A stretch of DNA of 64,000 bases from Leptobrachium leishanense. Taxonomy: Eukaryota > Chordata > Amphibia > Anura > Megophryidae. Shown here piece by piece: positions 22,863 through 33,663 of the stretch (positions within the stretch are counted from its first letter, which is position 1; the number at the start of each line of letters is the position of its first letter). The stretch lies in contig CM019069.1 in the NCBI GenBank assembly GCA_009667805.1, positions 49,992,153 to 50,056,152 on the forward strand, given 5' to 3'. A program made the translations under genes and the position numbers. Under the pieces are notes generated by a model that saw only the letters and a list, made by a program, of their open reading frames with translations, was not told where the DNA came from and did not search any database.

Positions 22863-22905
22863 CTGATATCAGAAGAAATAGTAGACGTAGGATTGCAAAA
22901 TCCAT
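22863..22905 (-). CDS. chrna1: chrna1 coding exon 1, signal peptide
   Basis: ATG at 22905-22903 is followed by MDFAILRLLFLLIS, a short hydrophobic signal peptide core. The exon ends with one base of a split codon and a GTATGT donor. Joined to the exon at 8041 it gives [15 protein letters not shown], the expected start of an alpha-1 chain, so both the phase and the protein agree. The exon is too short to stand out as an ORF. Confidence 0.9.
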
Positions 22906-23037
22906 TTCCTATGAGTCCTCTTGCCTCTTCTGCCCTTGGCTTTTTCTGTTTGTTGCGGTGGCATCTCAGACAGATGACGATCCTTCAGACATTTGCAGCT
23001 CCACTCTGTGGAATCATGTTAGCGGCTATTGTGCCCC

Positions 23038-23059
23038 CACCTGTTCAGTGTGACAGCTG
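23038..23059 (-). promoter_or_regulatory. Twin E-box muscle enhancer upstream of chrna1
   Basis: On the minus strand CAGCTG (23059-23054) is followed ten bases later by CAGGTG (23043-23038), about 135-155 bp upstream of the chrna1 ATG. A CAGCTG and CAGGTG pair with this spacing is the known MyoD/myogenin-responsive enhancer of alpha-1 genes in birds and mammals. A G-rich stretch follows directly. Function is inferred from position and match. Confidence 0.75.
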
Positions 23060-24766
23060 AGCGTTTGACTAATCACAATAATATTTTTTCTCTTATTCTG
23101 CACTATTCTCATTGAATTATTAGTTCGCCCTAGCACATTTAGCAAAATTTAGGTGCCAAATAAAACACGTAAGCAAACTTTTAAAAAGTTTTCTTCAAAA
23201 TATTTCAGTTATAATTTGTTATCATTTTTTTTCCATTATTTTTATTTTATATAAAGTTATCTTGTAAAAAATTTTGATACTTTTTAAAACTCTTGTAATC
23301 ACAAAAGCACTCAAATAAAAGCTCGGTGAAGTAGATAAAAGAACGTAGCGTGCTATATCTTACGCAACATGAAAGCGTGACCTACTGGCCATAGTGATTT
23401 TGGTGACTAATACGGCACAATATTCTAAAGCCTCTTCTTGTTCATACCACGCCAGAGGTGACGCTTATAGCATTAGGTTTGCCACAAAGAAGTCGATCAG
23501 TTATATGGTTCTGGAGTCAATATTGTTAGAAAAGGTACTTTGAATCGTTCATTGTTCTCCTTCGCTAGAACCTCTGACATGTCTCTGGGTCTGTACACTG
23601 GGTAATATAACATTTCTTAATATAGTGAAATCTGCATCACGCTAGATGGCGCCATTTACACCTCAGCCCCCTAAATTATCTTTTTGAACTTGTAGATGAA
23701 ACTGTAACTTAAACCGGTTCCTGGGTTATGCTAACCCCATGTGAATCAGGGCCCAGAGTCCTTCACAGGCTTATCCCTGGTTGTCCAGATGGTGCTGGCC
23801 TGGAGTACAGTCTCTGGAACAAACAGTTCTCGGAGAGAGCACAAAACGCCACCCCAACCTCTCACAAGTCTGCAGCTGCTCGAGGTAAATTAATTTCAAG
23901 AGGTGTGTGCACCTGGAATTCACTCCTTACTTCTCACTTCCAAGCAGTATTGGAAGTTATGATCTCCTCGACTTAATCTTTTCACGAAAGCAATTGCTAA
24001 TTGACCCGATTACAATAGACAACATGAAATTCTTGGTCAAATCACTTCCCAGTGGCAGACATCCGAACCTAGAACAACAGAACTTCAATTTGATCTTTCG
24101 CTCTTTTTTTCCCCTATATCCTCCACGGAAAGTAATTATGATTAAAACCAACAATAGACAAATATCTGTTTGTCTCTGTATCTGTCTGTATATCAGCTAT
24201 CTTCTTCCTGTCCGTTTGTCTGCCTAGGCATCCCTATATCTGTCTTTTAGCTGTTCCATAGATTCCTTCATTATTTATCAGGGTTGCAGTTTATTTATGC
24301 AAGTTCATTCCTTAAAAGAACCCTACCAGTAAACCGGCTATTCTCCCCCCCCCCCATTATTTTTTGGCCCCTACACCAATGCTCTCCCATCTCACATATT
24401 TAGTCCCTTACTGCACATCAAACTGCACAATCACTCTGGTCCTACACAACCAATCCCACATTAACTCGCATCACACACAGCCAACCCCACACTCACATCC
24501 ATCTCACACAAGCATTGCTATATTCATATCCATCCCACAAAGTCAAACACTCATCTCCTACACAGCCACAAACATACACAAATTATCATACACACAATCC
24601 TTCCAAACATGACTCACATCCTACACACATATATGATATACATAATGCAATTTTTTGGGCGGGACGATAAATGTATCATCAATGCATTATTACTTTGCAA
24701 AAAAAAGGGTTTATTTTTTTTTTAAAATTAAAAACAATAAAAGCAAATATACACCTGGAATCTACA

Positions 24767-24985
24767 TCAACCAGCTTTATGACATTGGTAATTAAACCTG
24801 TAACATATAACCTTCTGTGTGGGTTCCGCAAGCTTAATCATAGTAGTTTTTACAGGCTTGGCATTACTGAAAAATGGCAAAGTATTATCATATTTTAGAG
24901 TACTTATTGTTTTGCTTTCATCGATGTTGTTGTCAAACTCAATTAACAAAACCTTTTGGAAGCCGTTATTTATTTTCACCTTCAA
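24767..24985 (-). CDS. Possible terminal exon of an unidentified gene
   Basis: An open frame begins after a TTCTCGTCTCCAG acceptor-like sequence. It encodes LKVKINNGFQKVLLIEFDNN, continues to LAEPTQK and ends CHKAG-stop; an AATAAA lies about 60 bases downstream. Composition looks protein-like and no repeat match was noticed. Its phase does not fit the candidate exon at 25140-25226, so a missing exon or a separate origin must be assumed. Confidence 0.25.
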   Translation of the reverse strand: MKVKINNGFQKVLLIEFDNNIDESKTISTLKYDNTLPFFSNAKPVKTTMIKLAEPTQKVICYRFNYQCHKAG

Positions 24986-25139
24986 ACTCAGGCTGGAGAC
25001 GAGAATAAAGAGTGACCTTGGAATTGTTTGTTATTCTCCGTGTGCCTTCATATTACCGCTTCCTACACAAATTAAGGGAAAACTTAATGTACAACAGGCA
25101 ACCGTACCAGCCGAGCCACAACCAGTGTATGCAGCTCAC

Positions 25140-25226
25140 CTGGTATAGCAGTAGAGGCATTAGCTTTAACGAGCGGCATCGTTATACTTATTGAATCAAG
25201 TGGAATTGGGCTCCTGCTTGGAGATA
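25140..25226 (-). CDS. Possible internal exon, phase 1-1
   Basis: This 87-bp open segment lies between a TAATGTACAG acceptor and a strong GTGAGC donor. It reads SPSRSPIPLDSISITMPL and onward to TAIP. It would join in phase to the candidate exon at 25702-25799. It could be a downstream exon of the unrecognised gene at 28392-43216. The support is splice sites and open frame only. Confidence 0.3.
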
Positions 25227-25359
25227 CTGTACATTAGTCTTAGCTCCATAAACGATTGATCGTCATTTGCCAAAAATACCTCACAATTTTTCATACATAT
25301 ATTTCTCATTGCTTAATCATTTCTTTGTTTATAAATATACAATTTCTATTTGCCTCATA

Positions 25360-25509
25360 CACTGTTTCCCATCCCTGTCCTCAAGGAGCACTAACAGGCC
25401 AGATTTTGCAGATCTTGGAGAAAAGCAGAATGAATCCTGCAATGATTGAGCAGCAAATCATATCACCTGTGCTGGGGGGGGGACCTGATGACGAGTTTGG
25501 GGAACACTG
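25360..25509. mobile_element. hAT MITE, diverged copy of 12598-12785
   Basis: The ends CACTGTTTCCC and GGGGAACACTG are inverted. The middle shares GGCCAGATTTTGCAGATC and GAGCAGCAAATCATATC with the copy at 12598. The flanks GCCTCATA and CCCTAATA agree at six of eight bases. Confidence 0.8.
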
Positions 25510-25701
25510 CCCTAATAATAACAAACAGTTCTCCAATCAGCTAACACATTTAGGTTTCACTTCTATTCTTAATGAACTTATTTTTATAACGTAAAATATG
25601 TCCAAATGGTAAATACTGTGCAGCACAAAGAAGCATTAACCTCAACAACCAGCTTCCCTAAAAAGAGAAGTTTATTGTTCATTGTTAACAAACACTTATA
25701 C

Positions 25702-25799
25702 CAAATTGAAAGGTCTTCTTTGTCACAGCTGTCTTTATATTTCGCAAGGAATTCCATTCCTCCCAACAATCCTTGTTCTTTTCTTCCACTTCACATAAC
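25702..25799 (-). CDS. Possible internal exon of an unidentified gene
   Basis: This 98-bp segment lies between a TTTTTGTCATAG acceptor and a GTATAAG donor. Its reading frame is LCEVEEKNKDCWEEWNSLRN then IKTAVTKKTFQF. It is phase 2 in and phase 1 out. The reading is acidic and lysine-rich and looks coding. A linking exon to the one at 28392 (phase 0) was not found. Confidence 0.33.
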
Positions 25800-26050
25800 C
25801 TATGACAAAAATAAAGTGTGGCACATTATAACATCTGCCTTTATTAAATACAGCATGATAACACAGTTATCATTCATCACATATGTACAGCAATGAAAAA
25901 ACATGGCAATAATCTCTCCTTCACTAGCATGGTCAACATAATTCCACCTGCAAGAGGACCTGCAGGGGACCAAGATCAAGTTAAGTCAATATGGGTTATG
26001 TTGTGATCCAATTTTAGCAGCAATATGTAACAGTGATAAACAGTGTGCTG

Positions 26051-27391
26051 ACACTTCTAGGGGTAGTACAACTGTGATCCTTCAAGAAGTTGTAAAAATG
26101 ACAATGAAAAACAGAAAAGAGACCCCTATCTGCGCTAATGTACAGTATATAAAGTGTTCACAACCTCAATCACAGGTTGTGATAAAGTGCTGAGTGTGTA
26201 ATCAAAACAAGGTGCGGTTGTGCCGTATATTTGAAATTTATACTTAGATTTCTTGTATAATCGCTTCTCATTCCGTCATAGATAGCAGGTAAAATAAAAT
26301 ATAACACATAGTGCAAATATTGTTTCAGAAAGCAGTTCTATATCAATTGGTATCAATAGATTGATTCCAAAAATCACCTTGTTCAGAGCCTGTTTAAATA
26401 AAGCTGGCTCAGTAGTGTCAGCGGTGTACCGATATCGGATGTACCCCGTCCCCTAGACCGCTGTTTGTTCCTATACAGAGACACCACAAGGGGGCACACA
26501 ATAGGTAGTATATGCGTTTAATATGATGTTAAGACAGGGATTGCACACTTACCCTTTCCAGAGCTTCTCCGTGTAAGCTCAGAACGATAGGCCTTGGTGC
26601 CTAGTCACGGGTGGCACCTTCCACTCTTTCCCCGTCCTGGTTCTGATGTCAGGCAGAGATGTCTTTCACAGGTCCTGGTATGAAGCAGAGTCGATCTTTA
26701 TATCCGGGGGGGGGGGAGAAGATATGTCCAGAACGAACAGACAAGGGCTTGTAGTTAAATAAATAAAAGATTTATTCAAATTAAAAACATAACAGTTAAA
26801 ATCAATAAAAGAATAAGTTCTGAGTTTTTAAAGGAGGGTTTCCCCCTAACATCCAGGTACTCCTGAGACGCGTTTCGCCTGGATAACAATTGGCTTCTTC
26901 AGTCAGAAAAGTTCCCTTATTTTCTCTCTTTATAAATAACATCCACTTCATTTGAAGACTATCCTCCTTATATATATACGGATATACTAACCTATGGTGT
27001 GCCCCCTTGTTGTCTCTCTGTATAGGAACAGACAGCGCTCTAGGAGAAGGGGTACACCGCTGACACTACCGAGACAGCTTTATTTAAACAGGCTCTGAAC
27101 AAGGTGATTTTTGGAATCAATCTATTGATACCAATTGATATAGAACTTCTTTCTGAAACAATATTTGCACTATGTGTTATATTTTATTTTACCTGCTACC
27201 TATGACGGAATGAGAAAAAATTATACAAGAAATCTAAGTATAAATTTAAAATATTCGGCACAACCGCATCTTGTTTTGATTAAGCACTCAGCACTTTATC
27301 ACAACCTATGATTGAAGTTGTGAACACTTTATATGCATTGCGCCGATAGGGGTCTCTTTTCTGTTTTTAAGTCGTACTACCCCTAGAAGTG
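26051..27391. mobile_element. Foldback element, 1.34 kb, with a hammerhead-like core in its loop
   Basis: The outer arms (about 26051-26520 and 26995-27391) are inverted copies. They run from ACTTCTAGGGGTAGTAC on the left to GTACTACCCCTAGAAGT on the right, through GTGTTATATTTTATTTTACC and the CAGCGGTGTACC blocks. The loop of about 470 bp holds a G run, an oligo-A-rich part and the hammerhead-like motif at 26863-26906. No protein coding was recognised. Confidence 0.85.
26863..26906 (-). ncRNA. Hammerhead-like motif in the loop of a foldback element
   Basis: On the minus strand CTGA pairs with TCAG as stem I. The core CTGAAGA fits CUGANGA with N = A. Stem II has GCC/GGC after an extra A. GAAAC-GCGTC follows, with a minimal stem III and a GTC cleavage triplet. 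Only four stem I pairs are visible, and stem II has a large loop. Confidence 0.45.
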
Positions 27392-28391
27392 GTCTTATTT
27401 CGAAGCAATGCTAAAGACTTTAACTGCAAATAAAATTAATTTACATACGGGCTCTAGGTTGTGCCCCTAAGGTTTTCGCTCATCGGACACACAGCCAACG
27501 TGATATAATGATATGAACAGATGGGACACGTGTCATCTGTCTGTCGGAGACACAGCTGTCTCAGCTGCGCTGTAGCAGCAGTAGCACATTTTGGCCAGCA
27601 GATGGAGCTGGTTTCAAATAGTGTATACAGCATGGAAATTCTGTATTCTTCAGCAGATTTATACTGTATGGCCATTGGTTACTGACAGCGATATTTACAT
27701 AAATGCACCTGGTAGCAAAGAGGTTAAATAACGATTTAACATGGAGTCATTTTTAAAGTGCCCATATGAGGCTGGTTTTCAAACATATGTATAGGAAAAA
27801 ATTCAGTAATTCCATATAAAAAAAAATCCCTGTCACTCACGACCATTAGCATGCCGGTGGGTGAACCACCAGCTGTGTACAGAACAGCTGTCCTGCAAGA
27901 CACACAAAAGGTCACTCCATGCTCCAGATTGCATGTTGGTGCACTGTCTGATAAGTCAGAGTGCCAACGTCACTACTGAGGGTGAATCATGCATGATTGA
28001 CCACTCAGAGCTTCACCCACGGGACTTCAGCACTAGATCTAAGTAAGAGCTGGCTGTGATATCCCATCCACAGATGAGATATTGCATTATTCTTTAAGAA
28101 TAATGTGATGCTCACCCCCTGATTTTATATTGCAGCCAAAGACCACCAGGGCAGTACAGGTGCACTTTAAGAATATGCGGTAATATCCCTTAATACACAA
28201 GTATCCGTGTTTCACCACAAGTCAGAAGCACTGCATGACATATATAGAAAATGTATCCCATTTATACCAATGCATTGTACACATTGTATAACCTGCATGA
28301 TAAAGGCAGCCCTTTTATGTGACAGCCCCCAATTCACCCATGAAAACAGTTACCCTATAAAAAGTGTACTTATTTTCCCCACTCCACTTAC

Positions 28392-28670
28392 TTTAGTTTT
28401 CTTTGCTGGAATCTCAGAAGGTGACAGCTGAGAAGGTTTGTGATTCTTTTTTGGTGACTGACGCACAGGCATGGGTGCTAGCCCCATTATGACATCCAGT
28501 GGCAGGAGGAAGTCATCATCCTCATCACTACTTGGAAATGATAACTGGAAGACGTCATCACTATACAAAGTGGATTCCGGTGTACTGAATCTTTTCTCAT
28601 TGCCTTCTATGGAATATGTGTCATCAGATGTGGTGCCAGCCATCGAAACGGAAGCAGGAGAGTGTGCACT
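28392..28670 (-). CDS. Unrecognised gene, exon 4
   Basis: This 279-bp phase 0-0 exon lies between ATATTTACAG and GTAAGT. It encodes SAHSPASVSMAGTTSDD, then an acidic serine-rich stretch (SFPSSDEDDDFLLPL), DVIMGLAPMPVRQSPKK and a Lys-rich end (PAKKTK). The S-P pairs could be proline-directed kinase sites. The family was not recognised. Confidence 0.75.
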
Positions 28671-28879
28671 CTGTAAATATCAAAATATAAAATCAATGAA
28701 AGTATTACAAATTAGCAGAATATGTGTTTTACCCTCCCGATATAACCAATATCCCATCTATACTTTCACCATTTCTTGTTATACAAGAGGAATAACATAA
28801 AGTTTGATTTCCATAAAATGAAGGAACCATTGGCAAAGGAAACACCCACTGCAAGACAATAAAGGCTCTATCACCTCCT

Positions 28880-29540
28880 TAAGGCTAGCATTAGAGCTCA
28901 AATACGTGAGCGTTAGTGGTAGGTTAAATGAGGTTCCCGCATGCTGCCCAGATTACATCCCGAACGCTAACGGGTTAAAAAACCCATTAGCGCTTCGGAG
29001 ATAGTAATTTTATAGTGCAAACTTACTGAACTTTGCGCTCCCTATGCTTAACATGGGGAGCGCAAAGAGGAATTAGCGTTAGGATTACAAAGTCCTAAAG
29101 CTAATTAACAACCCGCTGTGGCTAACTGAAAAGTTAACCACAGCTCTAAGCTGGTGCTAAATGATTCTGCTACTGCAGAATCAGTTAGCACCAGCGGAAC
29201 CCCCCCAAAAGTCAGATACTCACCTCTCATCCAGCGGCGGAACAGCAGCCCGATCTGACACTTCTGGCCACCCGGAGCAGAGTGAGACTGGGGACAAAAA
29301 TTCCCCAGCCTCCCTCCGCGAACCACTCTGCGGCCCTGCACGATCTCGTGAGAGATCACGTGGCCACAGCACAATGTTTCATGGAGTTCTATGGACTCCA
29401 GGAGGTGATACTTGCGGTGGCGCGAGTATCCAGGAGCTTAGCGCTGCATTACAGGACAGGCTGCTGAATCAGCACTTGCCCCCTAATATGGTGTTAAAAC
29501 GCGGACGCTAAGGGGAAATCTGCAGGACCAGGTTTTTCCC
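28880..29540. repeat. Diverged DNA-transposon-like repeat (family of 6455-7050)
   Basis: The region contains paired blocks such as TTTGCGCTCCCTATG with TGGGGAGCGCAAAG, and ATGATTCTGCTACTGCAGAATCAGTTAGCA. It is self-complementary in parts. It lies directly beside exon 3 of the unrecognised gene and is non-coding. Confidence 0.5.
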
Positions 29541-29673
29541 ACTAGCATCCCATTTTAGCAACCAGGACGTGATAGTGCTCGAAGTGTTCACATCCAGCAT
29601 AAGAATCCCTTATGACCAGTGTGTCTACGTGTTCAGCTGGTGACAGAAACCCACTGTTTGATAATTCACTAAC

Positions 29674-29831
29674 CTTATCCTCAGTCATATCCATAGACTG
29701 GGCTCCAGACAATCCACCACTAGCACGTGACTTGGACCGAGTTGTTGGACCTCTTGTTTTCAAGGCAGTTGTTGTGCAGCGCAAAACACCAGATGAGATG
29801 CGTTTGCGCTTAGCATTGGAGGTTTTTGAGC
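29674..29831 (-). CDS. Unrecognised gene, exon 3
   Basis: This 158-bp exon encodes GSKTSNAKRKRISSGVL and continues, through TTRSKSRASGG, to SMDMTEDK. It has an acceptor TTTATGAAG and a donor GTTAGT. The AKRKR and RSKSR clusters look like nuclear targeting or DNA-contacting segments. Confidence 0.75.
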
Positions 29832-30529
29832 CTTCATAAAAGGAAAACAATCATTAAAAAATAGTTTAAATAAATGGTCACTAGAATCCTGACACAGTGA
29901 TAGGTTACACAAGACAAACTTTAAAAAGTGTGGTTACCATTCTACTGCATTCACCTAACCGTGCAGGAACAGATTTACATGTCAGAATGATGAGGACCCC
30001 TATCCTGGTTCAGCCGGTGAAAGAGAGCCTTAAAGACTAAAATTCAGTATGTGTCGACAAGCCTTTCCAGCTCCCTAATACCATCTCAGGTACCAGTCAT
30101 CAGGTTTATCAACAGCAGGACTCCTGCTTGATCTGAGCTGCTAATGAATATCGGCAGCGACGTGTGTCACTGGTATTCTCTCCTGGAATCCTTAAAACTG
30201 AATGGGGAGTCACACGAAACCTGGGGGAGGAGATCACACTGGAGAAGGCCACTGTGTCAGGAAAATAGACGCCAGCGCCGCAGGAAACCTCGAAGCAAGC
30301 TGGTTCCCTGTAATGGGACTGGCAATCCTACTACTAACCCAGGCTGATCCAGCAACCAGGTGCTGGCTAATGCATCCAGATTCTTCTTCTATAAAAAGGA
30401 GCCACTTCCAAGGCACAATGCTTCTGCATTGCTCTAGTGAATCCTCACTAGTAGGAAGCTGCCTTTAATCCCTTATAACCAGTTGTATCCTGATTCCTCT
30501 ATATCTTCAGTTTCTGCATCAAGACCCTC

Positions 30530-30960
30530 TGCTTGCCCAAGATCATCCGCTCCTGTGACCCTCTGCTCCTGTGACCCTCTGCTCCTGAGACCACCTGCTC
30601 CTGAGACCACCTGCTTACCTGAGACCACCTGCTTATCTAAGGTCATCTGCTCCTGAGACCCTCTGATCCTGAGACCACCTGCTCCTGAGATCTTCTGCTT
30701 ACCTGAGACTACCTGCTCCTGAGATCTTCTGCTTACCTGAGACCACATATTCCTGAGACGTCTGCTTCTGAGACCACCTGCTTACCTGAGACCATCTGCT
30801 TATCTGAGGTCATCTGCTCCTGAGACCCTCTGATCCTGAGCCCACCTGCTCCTGAGATCTTCTGCTTACCTGAGACCACCTATTCCTGAGACCGCCTGCT
30901 TACCGAAGGTCTTCTGCTCCTGAGACCCTCTGATCCTGAGACCCTCTGATCTTCTACTCC
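30530..30960. repeat. Minisatellite of CTGAGACCACCTGCT units
   Basis: About 430 bp are built from 10-13-bp variants of CTCCTGAGACC, CCTCTGATC and CACCTGCTTAC, often grouped into longer units. The minus-strand open frame rich in GAGGLRSRGSQEQ is a by-product of the repeat. Confidence 0.75.
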
Positions 30961-31685
30961 TCAGACTCCCTACTTCTCAAAGACCGTCTATCTTCCAAAG
31001 AGTTCCTGCTTCCAAGTACCCTTTTACGTTACAAGGATCCCCTACTCTCAAGGCCGTCTATTGCTAACGCCCTTCAGCCTTCCAAGGACTCTCTGCTCCA
31101 AGAACCTTTTACTTTCAGAAAACCCTGCTCTGATTCCTATTATTTATAGGCTCCTTTTTTCGTATATGTGTATATGTATGTAGTGTAGTTTAGTATAGCT
31201 TAGTATTGCCTTTGTTGTATTTCATTCTCTTAGCTTGCCTTTTAGTTACTCTTATTGCTGGTTATTATTTACACAGTATTCTCCTTTCCTGCCTTATGTT
31301 TTACTCCTAATAAAACCCTTTTGTTCATATACCTCATTCTCAGCAATATCATTGCACATTGAGCTCAAACCTACCGCCCCGGAACCAGCTCCTTACACAC
31401 TGGAACTATTTGTTCTCCATGTTCTTCCGTTTGCGACATCAGGAGGAGGGATCTGAGGGCAGTTTTACACTTTTACATGTTTGGGGTTTTTTCAGATTCA
31501 GTTTCAAACTCACCTAGCACAGTAGCATACAGAAAAGTTGTGAACGGGGATCAAATAAAGTTCCACTACAGGATAATGATATTCCCAAGCACACTGCAAC
31601 ATGCCAACATCTCACCATCAACACCTTGGGTCCTTAGGCGAAGGAAAAATGCAGAAACTATGTAAAAAGAGTTGAGACTACCCTG

Positions 31686-31882
31686 TGTTTCTCAAAAAAA
31701 GGTGCACTAGTGTCACCTGTGTTTAATGCACAGAATGAGCATCAAATACAAATGTTTCAGGTAAGGAACCCTTCCTCGGTGTAATGTATAATGGGTAAAA
31801 CAATGAAGAAGGGTTCCATACCCAAAACATTTGTAATAGATGCTCATCCTATGCATAAAAAACAAGTAACACTAGTGCACCT
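31686..31882. mobile_element. Small foldback MITE
   Basis: CAAAAAAAGGTGCACTAGTG at the left is inverted at the right as CACTAGTGCACCTTTTTGAA. Further inner blocks pair, for example GAATGAGCATC with GATGCTCATC. It is non-coding. Confidence 0.65.
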
Positions 31883-32023
31883 TTTTGAAGAATCAAAGTG
31901 CTGTCTCTACTCTTTCTCCGTCCTGACTTAATTCCAGTTTTTGAGGGGCAGTATTTTTTTAATACCTGTGCATGGTTTGTTATTCACCAGTTCCCTCAGC
32001 ATTGCTTGTTTTCTAAAAAAAAA

Positions 32024-32157
32024 ACGGGTCGGCAACCTTGGCCCTCCTAATGTTCTGGAACTACATTTCCCATGAGGCTCTTCCAACATTACGAGTAGCT
32101 GAGCATCATGGAAGATGCAATTTGAAAAAATCTGGAGGGCCACGGTTGCTGACTCCT
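32024..32157. mobile_element. hAT MITE, diverged copy of 32576-32711
   Basis: GGTCGGCAACCTTGGCCCTCC at the left and GGAGGGCCACGGTTGCTGAC at the right are inverted repeats. A second inner pair lies around TACATTTCCCATGA and GCATCATGGAAGAT. Confidence 0.75.
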
Positions 32158-32575
32158 ACTCTAAACCAAGAACAGGACGCGTAAATTTACAGAAAACTAC
32201 CAACAAAACAGATCTGAAGCAGGAGTTGTGGCTCGGCTTGGAGTAGGAAGGATGGGAATCATTATATGTTCAGAGAGTACCCAGAACAAATATACACTTC
32301 TTTCAGTAGCAACTGTAGGTTTTAGAAGTGACGATGTGTGCAAATAAGAATACAATACATGTTTTTTGTTCATTGAGTCAATTTACAAGAAGAAAATTAA
32401 ATATTATACATAAAAGTGGCAAAAAAGTCAATCTGAATCAGAAATACATTGAATATCCTGCTGTCACCTCAGAGGCAGAGCTGCCATAAATTGCACACTA
32501 CTATAGGGATCATAGTGGCAGGGCCAGGGCAATTATACTTAAAGAGGGCTGGAACTCAGAATTTAGCATCTATAT

Positions 32576-32711
32576 CAGGGGTCAGCAACCTTGGCCCCCC
32601 TGATGTTTTGGAACTACATTTCCTTCGATGCTCAGTCATCCTAAGGAGGGGATGAGAATCAATGGAGATGTAGTTCTAAAACATCTGGAGGGCCAAGGTC
32701 GCTGACCCCTG
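32576..32711. mobile_element. hAT MITE with 8-bp target duplication ATCTATAT
   Basis: The 136-bp near-palindrome begins CAGGGGTCAGCAACCTTGGC and ends with the inverse. ATCTATAT flanks it on both sides (32568-32575 and 32712-32719). Related copies are at 32024-32157 and 43645-43780. It sits about 95 bp downstream, in the gene direction, of exon 2 of the unrecognised gene. Confidence 0.92.
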
Positions 32712-32804
32712 ATCTATATGATGCAGGAATAGAGTGAAACTGAAAACGCACCTTGATGTGTCATAAAATCCAATAATTTACAAAGATAATAAAGTGCAAT
32801 TTAC

Positions 32805-32848
32805 CTGCTTCAACGGCTGATTTCATTCCATCAGTTATAGACTGGGTT
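32805..32848 (-). CDS. Unrecognised gene, exon 2 (44 bp)
   Basis: The exon encodes TQSITDGMKSAVEA between a TTTTCCCTCCAG acceptor and a GTAAAT donor. It takes one base at the start and leaves one base at the end, matching the exons on either side. Confidence 0.7.
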
Positions 32849-33021
32849 CTGGAGGGAAAAGCAAAACAAAACACATTTCAGGAATGAGATTTAATTTATG
32901 TGTCTGTATATTGTGTGTGTTAATAACTTTATGTATGCGTTTAATAACTTTATGTATAATGTATGCGCAATACACAAACAATCTGTAATGACTGCAGGGG
33001 CAAGGCTTATTTTTCTCACTA

Positions 33022-33656
33022 AATGCACCTCACATACGTCCCCCCTCTGCCGGTTCCTCCATTGGCTTCCTGTACGTTTCAGGATACAGTTTAAAATACT
33101 GATGCTCATGTTCAAATCACTCAATAACTCAACCTGTCCCTACATGTCTTTGTTACTCCGCAAGCACGTCCCATCTAGACAACTCTGTTCAGCAGGTGAT
33201 CTCCATCTGTCATCGGTCTACACGCGCATGGCCAACTCTCACCTCCAAGACTTCTCAAGGGCAGCACCGGTCTTGTGGAATGACTTGCCTCGCCCTATCA
33301 AACTCTCCCCTGACCTTCAGGCCTTCAAGAAATCCCTCAAAACCCATCACTTCAGATTAGCATATCGCATCACTGATGCAACTCATCCCTCTGCTCACCT
33401 GCTCACACATGATTGAAGCCGCTTCTATGGCCCCACCATTCCCAAACCACTGGCACTAATGATCCTGCTATCTAGTGCAATTCCTCTGGTCTTCCTCAAC
33501 CCCAATCCCTCTAGACTGTAAGCTCCTAGGAGCAGGGCCCTCTACACCTCTTGTTTCCATCATATGTCCGTTTATATGGATTTCGTTCCCTTTGGTTATT
33601 GTAAAGCGCTGCGGAAACTGTTGGCGCTATATAAATGATGACAATAATAATAATAT
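33022..33656 (+). mobile_element. L2-type LINE 3' fragment with the end of its reverse transcriptase ORF
   Basis: The frame contains FLHWLPVRFRIQFKILMLMF and VLWNDLPRPIKLSPDLQAFK, the conserved C-terminal part of L2/Rex-like ORF2 proteins. The 3' UTR (AAAGCGCTGCGGAAACTG) and a (AATAAT)n tail follow. It is a 5'-truncated, non-functional fragment. Confidence 0.8.
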
Positions 33657-33663
33657 AGATATA

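Larger units (their letters stand above)
884..22905 (-). other. chrna1: chrna1 gene span, muscle nicotinic acetylcholine receptor subunit alpha-1 (3' part outside the window)
   Basis: Six coding exons on the minus strand splice in phase into the signal peptide, extracellular ligand-binding domain and TM1 of the alpha-1 subunit. This subunit binds acetylcholine in the pentameric cation channel of the skeletal muscle endplate membrane. Exon sizes (43 coding, 146, 45, 110, 196, 238 bp) and the split codons follow the usual vertebrate alpha-subunit gene structure. Intron 1 is about 14.8 kb and the intron between 7378 and 2738 about 4.6 kb; both are filled with transposable elements. TM2-TM4 and the cytoplasmic loop are not here and must lie before base 1. 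Alpha-1 rather than a neuronal alpha is chosen from the many residues shared with known vertebrate alpha-1 chains in the Cys-loop, loop C and TM1. Confidence 0.95.

Noticed and set aside
24364..24612. Plus-strand Thr/His/Ser-rich open frame
   Set aside because: It follows from a CACA/CATCC-rich low-complexity stretch, with no domain or splice support.
27841..27892. A 52-bp minus-strand segment with good splice sites (TTGCAG and GTGAGT) as an exon of the unrecognised gene
   Set aside because: It lies in a repeat shared with 8740-9000, and its end phase does not match the next candidate exon.
29161..29511. Plus-strand 116-residue open frame as a gene
   Set aside because: It lies in the diverged DNA-transposon-like repeat, overlaps frames in other phases and has no splice or domain support.
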